NCBI RefSeq assembly: GCF_036378875.1
Contig: NZ_DASUVO010000049.1
Coordinates: 46,022-110,021, forward strand
Length of the DNA stretch: 64,000 bases
DNA from: Actinophytocola sp036378875
GTDB taxonomy: Bacteria > Actinomycetota > Actinomycetes > Mycobacteriales > Pseudonocardiaceae
Direction of reading: 5' to 3'
Shown here: in pieces, positions 17,387 through 26,440 of the stretch
How the letters are laid out: every line of letters starts with the position of its first letter
Position numbering within the stretch: position 1 is the first letter of the stretch
Made by a program: the position numbers and the translations under genes
Notes under the pieces: generated by a model
The model's database searches: none
What the model saw: only the letters and a program-made list of their open reading frames with translations
Told to the model about the DNA's origin: nothing

Positions 17387-18322
17387 GAGCCTTTTTCAAC
17401 CTGCGGTGATCTCGTAGTTCTGTAGCACATGGATGGCTTTGGCGAGGCGGCCAGCGCGGTGCGGGCTGCACCGGAGCTTGTGCAGAATGCGCCAGTACTT
17501 GAGTTGGGCGTTGGCGCGTTCACCCGGGCCGCGCAACCGCGCGTGGGCCCGGTTGGCGTCTTTCTGGGACTGTGGCTTCTTCCGTCCCTTATACGGGGTG
17601 ATCACCTGCTGACCGGACTCGTCATAGCCGTGGTAGCCCTTGTCGCCCAATGCGATCAGCCCGGCGTCGCGGAGTGCGGCCAGGATGTTCCAGATCCGAG
17701 CGGCGGCGGTGTCGTGCGTGCTGCCCGGCAGTTGGCCGGACACCCACAGGATCTCCCCATCCGGGGAAGCGATGACCTGCAGGTTCACCCCATGGCGTTT
17801 GTGCTTGCCGGAATAGAAGGGCCGGTCGGCGGCGATCCGGTCGATCGGGATCAGCGTGCCGTCGATGATCACGTAGGTCATCCTCTGTCGCTTCGCCTTC
17901 CGCAACGCCTCTCGCAACTTCGGAGCACGCTGCGCGAGCAGCTCCACCGTTTCGTTGACATACCGCCAGCACGTGGTGGTCGAGACGTCGAACCCGGCGC
18001 CGACCTGCGCGAACGGTTCACCCTTGCGCAAGTAGACCAGCACCAACATGGCTTCCTGGCCCGGGTTGAGCTTGCGCCATATCGAACCCACGTCCCGTCG
18101 GTGGGTTCGGATGATGTCGGACACGAAGGTCAGGGTCTGACGTGACAACGGCAGGACGGCACGGTAGAACAGCATGCGAAGCCTTCGGTGATGGACTGCT
18201 CTTGGTCGACAGCCCTCCTACCGGAGGCTTCATCTCGTTGTCACACCGACACGCCGACGCTCATCGACACGCGATCTGCATCCCTTGCCCACCAACACAT
18301 CCAGACCAGGATGAAACAGCTC
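17387..18322 (+). mobile_element. IS5-type insertion sequence, 936 bp, apparently complete
   Basis: The left end starts GAGCCTTTTTCAACCTG (17387-17403) and the right end, read inward, is GAGCTGTTTCATCCTGG (18306-18322). They match at 13 of 17 positions with one gap. The element is flanked by the 3-bp direct repeat ACT (17384-17386 and 18323-18325), consistent with a target duplication. It carries one transposase on the - strand, whose stop lies 9 bases inside the left end. Size fits IS5-family elements. It sits between the end of the eCIS operon and the immunity/toxin pair. No second copy is in the window. Confidence 0.8.
17396..18175 (-). CDS. IS5-family (DDE_Tnp_4 type) transposase
   Basis: 259 residues. 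The N-terminus holds a helix-turn-helix segment (GEPFAQVGAGFDVSTTTCWRYVNETVELL). The DDE catalytic positions are visible as IIDGTLIPID, GSTHDTAA/LGDKGYHG and GPGERANAQLK, followed by the RILHKLRCSP C-terminal region typical of this group. Length matches full transposases and there is no internal stop, so it may still be active. It lies opposite in direction to the eCIS operon and in the same direction as the toxin/immunity genes. Confidence 0.92.
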   Translation of the reverse strand: MLFYRAVLPLSRQTLTFVSDIIRTHRRDVGSIWRKLNPGQEAMLVLVYLRKGEPFAQVGAGFDVSTTTCWRYVNETVELLAQRAPKLREALRKAKRQRMTYVIIDGTLIPIDRIAADRPFYSGKHKRHGVNLQVIASPDGEILWVSGQLPGSTHDTAAARIWNILAALRDAGLIALGDKGYHGYDESGQQVITPYKGRKKPQSQKDANRAHARLRGPGERANAQLKYWRILHKLRCSPHRAGRLAKAIHVLQNYEITAG

Positions 18323-18355
18323 ACTTGTTCAAAACGATCGGATTCCAGAACTCGG

Positions 18356-18943
18356 TCACCCTTTCGCGCCGTCTAGCAACTGCCGCGCCTTTGCAGCGTG
18401 CGATCGTACTTCGGGGTCAGGGTCGTGTCGCGCCAATTCGTCCAGATCGGCGCCGAGGGTCTGCCATCGCGTCAGGCTGGCGGCTTCGATGGCTGTGTTC
18501 TTCACTTTCGGGTCACTGCTAGCCAGGGCCTCGCGGATGAGAGCGCACGCGCGGTCACTCGGGTCATGTCCCCCGGCGGCCAGCGCCAGCCGCACGAGGG
18601 CGCCGGGGTCCTTTCCCCGGGTACGTTGCGCTCTCTCCTCTAGTTCGGCGAACGGAACTGGCTTGAGCCAGCGGGTTAACCGTTCGACGAGATAATCGAG
18701 ATGGTCGTCGCTCTCGAGCTGGATATAGCACACCGGCGTCCGGAAGTCGTCTACGATAACGATTTGGTCGTCGCTGCTCAGTTCGATGTAGACGTGTTTG
18801 GTCAAATCGATACCCTCGACGGTTTCCTCATAGTCGAAATTGAGCTCCGTAGCGGTATATATTGCGTTGAGTGCCGGTGACAGCCGTTCAAGGACTGAGG
18901 CATCACCCGGAGGGATATCAAGAACGAGAATTCTGCTGCTCAT
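18356..18943 (-). CDS. HEAT-like repeat protein, candidate immunity protein
   Basis: 195 residues; the ATG at 18943 overlaps the stop of the 1365-residue gene by 4 bases (ATGA), so both are one transcript. The N-terminal half is an acidic alpha/beta domain (RILVLDIPPGD, HVYIELSSDDQIVIVDDF). The C-terminal half resembles HEAT/armadillo repeats (IREALASSDPKVKNTAIEAASL, ARHDPDPEVRSHAAKARQLL). Base composition is visibly lower in GC than in the eCIS genes, matching the 3' part of the upstream toxin. Small acidic proteins directly behind polymorphic toxins are usually their antitoxin or immunity partner. The specific function is inferred from position only. Confidence 0.6.
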   Translation of the reverse strand: MSSRILVLDIPPGDASVLERLSPALNAIYTATELNFDYEETVEGIDLTKHVYIELSSDDQIVIVDDFRTPVCYIQLESDDHLDYLVERLTRWLKPVPFAELEERAQRTRGKDPGALVRLALAAGGHDPSDRACALIREALASSDPKVKNTAIEAASLTRWQTLGADLDELARHDPDPEVRSHAAKARQLLDGAKG

Positions 18944-21900
18944 CGTGTCTTTCCGTCGTAGTCGCCAAGGAATGCTACCAGTTGGGACCGCAACTTCTGG
19001 CTGGCCGCCGCCTGGGTCGACGCGTCACCGACGCCGGCCAGGTGTTCACGGATCCATCCCTTGATGGCCTGGACTAGCGGTTCCAGATTATACCCGGTGG
19101 CAGAGATGAAGGGTCTGTTGCCGCTCGCCGCGGCCTTTGCGGCCGCGATGAAGTCGTCAATGATCTGACCGACCCGTTGGTCTCTGAGAATCTTGGCCCG
19201 CTCGGCGTAGGTCGTGTAGCGGTCCGCGCGTTCGGCAACGGGCAATTTCCTCGGATCTTTCGCAAAACTCGCCGCGCCTTTCTCAGCCATAGGGGCATGT
19301 TTGCCTGCGAGAAAATCGCTCAGCGAGCTCTCGCCCATTCCTAGCATGACGGAGGAGAGCGCTGTCGCAGTGGGGATGCCCCGCTTTCGCGCCGGCTCGA
19401 TCGCGTGGGCGAGCAACGAGATACGCTTCAGCTTCGCCGCGTACCGGTCCAGCGCCAGTTTCTTGGTTTTTGTCTGGTTGCCGGCTGCCGCGGCGAGTCG
19501 GGCAACCAGTTGATCGATAGCCCTAGGACCACCGTCCGCGATAGCCTGATTGATTTCACGCTCGGTGGCGCCGAGTCGCTTGCCCATGTCGATGGCGCTT
19601 TGCGCCATCTTGGGATAGGCGGACGGACTCAGGCCCTTCAGCTCTCCAATTACGGTGCCGAGTAGCGGATCCGAGATCCATTCGCGGTTCTTCGGCAGCC
19701 GGATGGTTTGCTCGGGTCCGGTGTCCGCGTAGATGTGGGCGTCGCGTCCGGTGCGCCCCGTAGCGCTCCCTGGTTCGGCGTGCCGCAGCGCTTCCTGTTG
19801 TTCCATGCGGGTCAGGCCGGACAGCGACTTCGCGCGTTCGTTTTCGATGTCTTCCTTTGCTTTTTCGATCAGTGGCCTGCCCTGCGCGTCGACGCTGGTG
19901 ATCCTGAGGGTTTTCACGTACGTCTGCTCGGCGTCGTGGAACACCTCTCTCATGACCCTACCGAGGACCTCCAGGTCGATTTTCACACCCTTGGGATCGT
20001 CCAGCACCATTTCGGGGTTGACCTTGGCGACGAACGAACCGCCCGCGCCGAGACGCAGGTCCGTAAGCTTGTACTGGCGCCGCCATGCCTTGAGCCTTCG
20101 CTTCAGCTGGGCGGAACTGATACCGGCGCGCAACGCGGCGGCTAGCTTCGGCTTGATCGCAGCTGTTGCCCGCTTGAGCAACGCATCCTTCCCTGTAGGC
20201 GTCTTTTGATGGTCTGGACGCCGTTTGTCTCTAGCGGGCTTCCTGTCAGGTTTTTTGCGGAACTTGGATTTGAGTTTGTTCCAGAGCTTCTTGACCAGGT
20301 CGGCCATCTTCTTGGTGACCGCGTCGATGGCGCGGTTTACTGGGCGGGCGATCTTCTGGAAGATCTGCTTGACCTTGCCGGCGATGCCGCCGATGCCCAG
20401 GAGTGCTGCCAGCAAGCCGATCAGGACGGGGATTGCTCGGACCAGGGCACGTTCGATCAGTGCGGGTACGCCGCCAGTCCCACCGCGGGCGATGGCGATC
20501 ACGGCATCAAGGACCGCGTTGACGAACTCGAAGATCTGACGCGCGTTGGTGACGATGAAGCGGATGATGTCGATGATCATTTTGCAGGCTCGGATGAAGG
20601 CCGAGGCTGGGTTGAACAGCGACACGATCCAGGTGACGCCCGCGATGATGATGGTCGGTAGCAGGTAGGACACCAGGTTGCTGATCAGGTTCTTCTTCAG
20701 GTCGCCGACGCGGGACTTGAGGTCGTCCCACATGCCGGCCACGCCTCGGCGTTTGACCTGGGAGACCAGGGGGACGGCGGTTTCGGCGGCGACAACCGCC
20801 TTCTCCGGAACCCGTCGGACCAGGCGGGAGCGGATGTTCGCCCAGGAGATACCCAACAGCGCGGCGATCAGGGTCAGGATGCCCAGGATGTCGAACGTCT
20901 TCGGCAGTTCCAGGCCGACCGACGCGCCGGTGCCCAGCAGCCATGCCAGAACACCCTGTTGCAGGTGCCGGCCGGCGTTCTTCATGAACAGTTTCAGGCC
21001 GCCGCCGACGCCGGTGACCAGGTTGCCCAGGAAGCCGATGGGATCGCGGAGGATCAGGCCGATCGCGGACGCGGCCTTGCGGAGAACGTTCATCAGCATG
21101 CGACCGAGTTCCTTGATTGTCTCGATCACGTCGCCGATCGCTTCTGCGGCCTTGGTGACCAGGCCCTTGTTCTTTTCCTTCTCCTTCGCTATTTCCGCGT
21201 CCACCGACTTGACCGCTTCGGTGTACTTGGTGGCCAGGGTGTCGACCAGCTCGGTTCCCTTGTCGTTGACGGTGTCTTTGAGCTCGTCGAACTTTCCTTC
21301 GAAGTCGGAAACGGCTTCTCGGCCTATTGCCTGCAAGTCCTTCGGGAGCTTGTCGACCGCCTCCTTGAGTTCCTTGCGGCCGGCAGCTATTCGGTCCTTG
21401 GCACGGTTCAGTTCTCGCTCTACGGTGCCGGCGATGGTCGTGATGACCTGGTCCATCTCGACGAGGTAGTTGTCCCTCGCCCCCTCGTAGATCCGGTTGG
21501 CCTCTTCCGGCAGGTCGAACAGCTTGTCCTTGGCCCACAGGAACCCACCGCCTGGACCGCCGTAACGCTCCGCCTTGTAGCGGCGCATTCCGTCTTCGTG
21601 TTCCCTGGTGAAGCGGTCTCTCGCGCGCTTCTCGCCATCGGTGAACTGGCGGTCTACTGCCTTGTCCAGGTCGGACAATATCTTCTCAACGTCGCACTTT
21701 GTCTGGTCGAAGACCTTTTGCAGGATCGCCGTTACCTGGGTTCGTTTTTCCTCGTCGCGGCTCTTCGTGCCTTCCTTGCCCGTGCCGACCTGCTTGCCGG
21801 TCGTCACGCGGGTGGCGTGGATGGCCGTCATGGCGGCCGTGCCCTTGCCGGCGGCCGCGGTCTTGACCTGCTTGAGTTCCTTGGCCTCGCCGGCGCGCAG

Positions 21901-23037
21901 CTCGCCCGGCGCCTCGGCCGAGTGCGTGTCCATCTCCTTCTTGTCCTGGACCGCCTTGTCGAACGACGGCTCTCGGGAGTTCTCGAGCGACAGTTGCTTC
22001 TCGGTCACCTGGGCCGCGGCCATCTGGTCGTTGACCTGCGCCGGGCCGGCCGACATATCGGTGGCCGACGGGGGCAGCGCGTCCGGAGCGGCCTGGTTCG
22101 GGTTGGGTGCGCCTGGTTTGCCCGGGACCTGGTCCGGGGCCATCGGCACGACTTCCTTGGCGTCCGGGGCCGGCTGTGGCGCTTCGGCGGTCGTGTCGGC
22201 GATCTCCTTCGCCGACGCGTCCTTGCCCTCGCCTACCTTGCCCTGGACCTCTGTCTTGACCTCTTCTGCCTTGCCTGACTCGCCGAACTCGTCCGCCTGT
22301 TCGAGGTTCTTCGGCGCGCGGTCCGCGATCGCCTTCTTCACCGCGTCGGCGAACGCCTTCTTGTCGAACGTCTTGGGCTCGGCGGCATCCATGTTCTCGG
22401 CGTGCGCTGCCTTGCCGCGGGCCTCCTGGTCATCGGCCGGCGGTACCGCGGCACCCTGTGCCGCACCTGCTTCAGCCACGGGCGGTGGGTGGCTCGTGCC
22501 CACCTTTCTCTTCTTGGCGTTGACGTCCTTCTTCAGCGCCTGAAACTTCGGGTCGGCGGCAGGCGAGCGCGCTGGGCCGGCCTCAGCCTTCTTCTCCTCC
22601 TTGCCTGGGCGCTCCGCCGCCGGCTTGTCCTTCACCTCGGGTTTGGGCGCCGGTGGCGGGACGGCCTTTGGCTTGGTCCCGCCCGGCTTGGGCTTCGGCG
22701 GTTCGGGCTTCTTCTGACCAGGCGGTGCGGGCGCTACCGCCGGCGCAGTGGGGATGACAGTCGATGAGATGGCGGCCGCGCCGGCGACCGCTTGGTTTCC
22801 GACAAGGTCTTGCCCTGCCAGCATCATCTGCGCGGTCCACGCGGACGGACGCGCGCCTCGCGGCAGACCATCCAGCGCCGCCGTCATCGCCGTGTTGCCC
22901 AGCTGCGACCGGGCGTGCACCATCTCGGCCGGTCCGTGCGCCATCGCGGACCGCGTGCCCGGCCGGTCCAGCTTCGTGGAAGCCGGAGTCGTCACCGCGG
23001 GCCGCTTCGCGCGGGCAGCCATCGGTGGCGGTGGCAT
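18940..23037 (-). CDS. giant eCIS-linked cargo / polymorphic toxin, putative
   Basis: 1365 residues. Residues about 30-75 hold GNxA(V/M) motifs (LGNTAMTAAL and AGQDLVGNQAVAGAAA), the second shared with the 98-residue protein across the IS. A Pro/Lys/Ala-rich linker covers residues about 85-190, followed by long charged helices and coiled coil to about 640. A hydrophobic core follows at roughly 710-735 (ILGILTLIAALLGIS), 782-852 (YLLPTIIIAGVTWIVSLF; IIDIIRFIV) and 869-886, compatible with membrane insertion. A basic stretch (about 912-950, KKPDRKPARDKRRPD) leads to a pretoxin-like segment (RAGISSAQLKRRLKAWRRQYKL) and a C-terminal domain of unknown activity after about residue 1010. The last third has lower GC than the rest. 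No signal peptide is present, which fits delivery by the eCIS rather than Sec. Confidence 0.68.
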   Translation of the reverse strand: MPPPPMAARAKRPAVTTPASTKLDRPGTRSAMAHGPAEMVHARSQLGNTAMTAALDGLPRGARPSAWTAQMMLAGQDLVGNQAVAGAAAISSTVIPTAPAVAPAPPGQKKPEPPKPKPGGTKPKAVPPPAPKPEVKDKPAAERPGKEEKKAEAGPARSPAADPKFQALKKDVNAKKRKVGTSHPPPVAEAGAAQGAAVPPADDQEARGKAAHAENMDAAEPKTFDKKAFADAVKKAIADRAPKNLEQADEFGESGKAEEVKTEVQGKVGEGKDASAKEIADTTAEAPQPAPDAKEVVPMAPDQVPGKPGAPNPNQAAPDALPPSATDMSAGPAQVNDQMAAAQVTEKQLSLENSREPSFDKAVQDKKEMDTHSAEAPGELRAGEAKELKQVKTAAAGKGTAAMTAIHATRVTTGKQVGTGKEGTKSRDEEKRTQVTAILQKVFDQTKCDVEKILSDLDKAVDRQFTDGEKRARDRFTREHEDGMRRYKAERYGGPGGGFLWAKDKLFDLPEEANRIYEGARDNYLVEMDQVITTIAGTVERELNRAKDRIAAGRKELKEAVDKLPKDLQAIGREAVSDFEGKFDELKDTVNDKGTELVDTLATKYTEAVKSVDAEIAKEKEKNKGLVTKAAEAIGDVIETIKELGRMLMNVLRKAASAIGLILRDPIGFLGNLVTGVGGGLKLFMKNAGRHLQQGVLAWLLGTGASVGLELPKTFDILGILTLIAALLGISWANIRSRLVRRVPEKAVVAAETAVPLVSQVKRRGVAGMWDDLKSRVGDLKKNLISNLVSYLLPTIIIAGVTWIVSLFNPASAFIRACKMIIDIIRFIVTNARQIFEFVNAVLDAVIAIARGGTGGVPALIERALVRAIPVLIGLLAALLGIGGIAGKVKQIFQKIARPVNRAIDAVTKKMADLVKKLWNKLKSKFRKKPDRKPARDKRRPDHQKTPTGKDALLKRATAAIKPKLAAALRAGISSAQLKRRLKAWRRQYKLTDLRLGAGGSFVAKVNPEMVLDDPKGVKIDLEVLGRVMREVFHDAEQTYVKTLRITSVDAQGRPLIEKAKEDIENERAKSLSGLTRMEQQEALRHAEPGSATGRTGRDAHIYADTGPEQTIRLPKNREWISDPLLGTVIGELKGLSPSAYPKMAQSAIDMGKRLGATEREINQAIADGGPRAIDQLVARLAAAAGNQTKTKKLALDRYAAKLKRISLLAHAIEPARKRGIPTATALSSVMLGMGESSLSDFLAGKHAPMAEKGAASFAKDPRKLPVAERADRYTTYAERAKILRDQRVGQIIDDFIAAAKAAASGNRPFISATGYNLEPLVQAIKGWIREHLAGVGDASTQAAASQKLRSQLVAFLGDYDGKTR

Positions 23038-23209
23038 CGGACGGCACTCCTCCCGCTGCGAAATCCAGCGGTAAGAGTCCCAGTTCAGCCGTCACAGGCC
23101 CGTCGCAGAAACGTTGTCAGGCAAGGGCATCCACGCGCCGGACCGCGCCGGCTGGACATCGGTCGGGAGAAGTGGCTGGGCGGCGAACGGACCGGTATCG
23201 CGCGTGCGT

Positions 23210-23480
23210 CATCTGGACCTCGCTGCTCGTCGCGGTACTCGTCATGGGTATCGCGGCTTTGCTCGGCGCGGTCAGTGCCCTGCGCCCGAGAGTGGGTCTG
23301 TTCGTCGAACGTTCGGGCGGACGTGCTGATGTTGCTCCCGACCGCACTCGGGATCCTGCTGATAGCCCTGTCGTGGCCGGCAGCCGGCTCGCGGTCATCA
23401 CGGTGGCCGTGCTGATGGGGGTGCCGTACGCGGTCCGCTTCACCGCCGGCGCGGCGGCCCCGGTCGCGGCCACCGGCCAT
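23210..23480 (+). pseudogene. possible decayed small membrane protein, two frameshifts
   Basis: Three hydrophobic helices can be read only by switching frame twice: LLVAVLVMGIAALLGAVSAL (near 23223-23285), then in the next frame VLMLLPTALGILLIALSW (near 23320-23375), then back to LAVITVAVLMGVPYAVRF (near 23390-23443). Third positions stay GC-rich in each segment, as expected for former coding DNA. The rest of the 650-base gap between the toxin start (23037) and the FHA-ABC stop (23690) shows no convincing gene. It could also be chance hydrophobicity in high-GC DNA; confidence is low. Confidence 0.3.
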
Positions 23481-23689
23481 GTCGAGGCTGCGGCGGCCGG
23501 CGGCGAACGGCCGTGGCACCTGGTCGTGCTTCACCGGCCGAGCCGATCGCTCCGTCTCCCGCACGGTCCAGCCCACCGGAAGCCTTGGGCGAGGCAACAA
23601 CTGAGCCAGCGTTAAGTATTCTGCCGAGGTGATCTCCGGATGCAGGCTTCCGTGACCGGACAATGCGGTCCCGAGATGCCAGCCGAGTA

Positions 23690-26440
23690 CTACCGGCGGT
23701 ACTTCCGGAGGGACCTACGCAGGAGGAACACGGCTGCCGCCGTGTAACCAAGGGTCAAGGTACCCAGCATCACCATATTGACGGTCCATTGTCCGGTGTG
23801 GTGATGCCAGAGTGCGTCCGAGGCAACTCCGGGGGATATCGCCGTCAGGTCCACAGAAGCGGCGGATGTGCTGAACCCCCAGCGTGCCGGGAGGAGCCAG
23901 GCCAATGCTTGCTGGAAACGATCTCCATCCAACGAGGTCAGACCACCACTCAGGGCCACCTGGGCGATCGCGGCGGCGGTCGCCAACGTCACGGCTTGTT
24001 CCAGGCGCTTGGCCACGACGGAGATGAACAAACCGGCGGACATCGCAGTCACACCGGTCGCCGTCAGGTCCACAGCGAGTTCCACCCGCGGCGACACCAC
24101 CAGGGCGTGCTGCGGACTCGAGGTGGCCATGGTGAAGGTCGCGGCCACGAGGATGCCCTGCACCACAGCCAGTGCGGCGAAGACCACCCACTTGGACAGC
24201 ACGACGGCCACCGGCAGGACGCCGGTCCGGTGTTCTCGGTGGATCACCGGGTACTCGGACACGATGTCGCTGTAGGTGAGTGCCTGTCCGCCGAGCATGG
24301 TCAGGGTGACCAGGAGGCTGAGGGCGGTCTGCGCCGTGGTCGTCGGCGGGCCGCCCGGGGTCGCACCCCACGGGTCGTCGCCAACCACCAGGCCGGTGAG
24401 CAGTGCGCCCAGGACCGCCACGAACACCGGCATCAGCACGGCTCCGACGGCCTTCGTCCAGTCCTTGCCGCCCTGGACGTCGTGGAACGGCGCCCTGGTC
24501 ACCAGCACGAACTGCCGGTGTACGAGCACGGGCAGCTGCCGCAGCAGCGCCGGGAGCAGCCTGGGGCGCCTGGCGTTCCTCGGCGGCTTGGCCTGCTGTT
24601 CCTCCCGGAGTGACTCCGCCGCGTTCTTGGCGTTCTGGAAGGTGCGGCTGCGCTGGTAGGCCAGGACGGCCAGCTCGGGATCCTTCTGCAGGCTCGCCAT
24701 GAGCGCCGTGTAACCACCGTCGCCCGCGCCGAGGTCGGTCAGGACGGTCCCGGGTGGGCCGAGGTGCACCGGGCGCCCACGGCTGACCACGACGAGCACG
24801 TCATCGGCCAGGTCGAGATGCTCGGTGTTGTGGGTGATGGTGATGACGCTCTTGCCCTTCCGCGCGTAGGCACGCAGCAACCGCATCACCTCCTGGTCCT
24901 TGGCGGCGTCCAGTCCCGAGGTCGGCTCGTCGAGCATCAGCAGGTTGGGCTCGGCCAGGACCTCGAGCGCGATCGACACCCTTTTGCGTTCGCCCCCGGA
25001 CAGTGAGGCGACCGAGTTGTCGAGCAGCATGTCCAGCCCGAGCTCTACGCACACCTTTCTGATGCGCTCCGCCCGGCCCCTCCTGCGGTCCCTCGGGCTT
25101 CTCAGTCGGTCGGAGAACCTGAGCAGCTGCCGGACCGTGAGGCGCTGGTGCATGGTGCCGTCGCTCTGGGGGACGAAACCGATCGAGTTCCTGATCACGC
25201 CGGGGTGCGTCCGCAGGTCGTGGCCCTGGAGGTAGCGTTCGCCGCTGTCGAGCGGCAGCTCACCGAGCAGGGCGCTGAAGAGCGTGCTCTTGCCCGCGCC
25301 GGAGGGACCGAGCACCGCCATCAGCGTCCTCGGGCGCTGGGTGAACGTCATGTCGGTCAGCAGCTTCTTGTTGTGCTTGCCACGCGCGGTCAGGCCGAGC
25401 ACGACGAGCTCGTGCTGACCGAGGAAGCGCACCTCGAGCTCGTCGACGCCGCGGATCAGCAGCTCGTACTCACCGATCTCGAACGTGTCGCCCACCTCGA
25501 GGTCGACCCGGCCCACCTGCCGTCCGGCCCGGTACGTTCCGCCGCCGCGCCCATGGTCCTGCAGGCGGAAGCCCGCACCCCGGCGGGTGAGGGTGGCGTG
25601 GTGTGCGGCGATCCCGTACCCGGCGAGAACGACGTGCGCGTCGCCGGCCGGTCTTCTCTGCTGTTCGGACCCGATGGTGGTCACCGCCCCGATCGCCACG
25701 AGTTCGGGCTCCGGTTGCGGCAGGCGCCAGTCGCCGAGTTCCTCCGGCTCGTCCAGCGTGTCGAGGTCCATCAGCTCGGTCTCGTCGAACCCCGTCACCG
25801 CCCACCCTGGGATGGCCGGGGCGCGGCTGTCCATCGCCACGTTGACCCAGTCACCCTCGGGGTGGCTGCGGACCAGCCGCCTGCGGTACGCCGAAAGCCT
25901 GCGGTGGGCGTGTTCGTGGACGCGCCGCACCCGAACACCTGCCACGACAGCCTCACGTTCCGCCGCTTCCACGGCGGCGGCGAGTTCGGACGCGACCGCG
26001 TTCGCCGCCCGGTCCCGGGACTCGACCAGCTGCTCGGCGGTCCGGACCGCGCGTGCGTGTTCACGCAGCCTGCGCAGCCGCACGACCGCGGTCGTGCGGT
26101 GCTCCTCGCCTGGTCGCCGCCGCTCGAGTTCGGCCGGGGAAGGCGGTCCGTCCAGTTCGGCCAGTGCCGCACGCGCCGCAGTCACCGCGTCGACCGCGTG
26201 TCCTAGGCGCACCTGGATCGCCGCGATCCGTTCGAGCTTGTCCGCCCTGCGGGCCTCGAACTCGAGCCGTTCCCGCTCGAAGGAGTCCTGGGTCCTGCGG
26301 ATCAGCACCTCCCTGTGCGCGGTGGTGGCGATGCCCCTCCTCGGCACCGGCACCCCGGCCACACCGTCCCGCCAGCCCTGGTACCAGTCGGACAGCCGGG
26401 CGAAGGGCCCGTACCGGATGGGGGCCGAGTCGTCGCGCAT
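23690..26440 (-). CDS. FHA-domain ABC transporter, ATPase-permease fusion with N-terminal coiled-coil module
   Basis: 916 residues from the ATG at 26440, which shares one base with the upstream stop (TGATG); a GTG at 26452 is an alternative. Order: an N-terminal module (residues 1-215) with DWYQGWRDGVAGVP, coiled coil and RVHEHAHRR...LVRSHPEGD; an FHA-like domain (about 235-325); an ABC domain with Walker A GPSGAGKS, signature LSGGERKR and Walker B LLMLDEPTSGLD; then an ABC-2 permease with about six membrane segments (GAVLMPVFVAVLGALLTGLVV to LGTLTLGYTAAAVFLL). The FHA-ABC-permease layout is that of mycobacterial Rv1747, controlled by Ser/Thr kinase phosphorylation. Here the nearest kinase-like gene, at the head of the same operon, is degenerate. 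Substrate is unknown. Confidence 0.88.
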   Translation of the reverse strand: MRDDSAPIRYGPFARLSDWYQGWRDGVAGVPVPRRGIATTAHREVLIRRTQDSFERERLEFEARRADKLERIAAIQVRLGHAVDAVTAARAALAELDGPPSPAELERRRPGEEHRTTAVVRLRRLREHARAVRTAEQLVESRDRAANAVASELAAAVEAAEREAVVAGVRVRRVHEHAHRRLSAYRRRLVRSHPEGDWVNVAMDSRAPAIPGWAVTGFDETELMDLDTLDEPEELGDWRLPQPEPELVAIGAVTTIGSEQQRRPAGDAHVVLAGYGIAAHHATLTRRGAGFRLQDHGRGGGTYRAGRQVGRVDLEVGDTFEIGEYELLIRGVDELEVRFLGQHELVVLGLTARGKHNKKLLTDMTFTQRPRTLMAVLGPSGAGKSTLFSALLGELPLDSGERYLQGHDLRTHPGVIRNSIGFVPQSDGTMHQRLTVRQLLRFSDRLRSPRDRRRGRAERIRKVCVELGLDMLLDNSVASLSGGERKRVSIALEVLAEPNLLMLDEPTSGLDAAKDQEVMRLLRAYARKGKSVITITHNTEHLDLADDVLVVVSRGRPVHLGPPGTVLTDLGAGDGGYTALMASLQKDPELAVLAYQRSRTFQNAKNAAESLREEQQAKPPRNARRPRLLPALLRQLPVLVHRQFVLVTRAPFHDVQGGKDWTKAVGAVLMPVFVAVLGALLTGLVVGDDPWGATPGGPPTTTAQTALSLLVTLTMLGGQALTYSDIVSEYPVIHREHRTGVLPVAVVLSKWVVFAALAVVQGILVAATFTMATSSPQHALVVSPRVELAVDLTATGVTAMSAGLFISVVAKRLEQAVTLATAAAIAQVALSGGLTSLDGDRFQQALAWLLPARWGFSTSAASVDLTAISPGVASDALWHHHTGQWTVNMVMLGTLTLGYTAAAVFLLRRSLRKYRR

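Noticed and set aside
17429..18145. 238-residue + strand open frame within the IS
   Set aside because: Antisense to the transposase with DDE motifs.
20959..22278. 439-residue + strand open frame inside the toxin gene
   Set aside because: Antisense to the helical toxin body; Leu/Val/Gly-rich reading is the mirror of Lys/Glu/Ala-rich helices.
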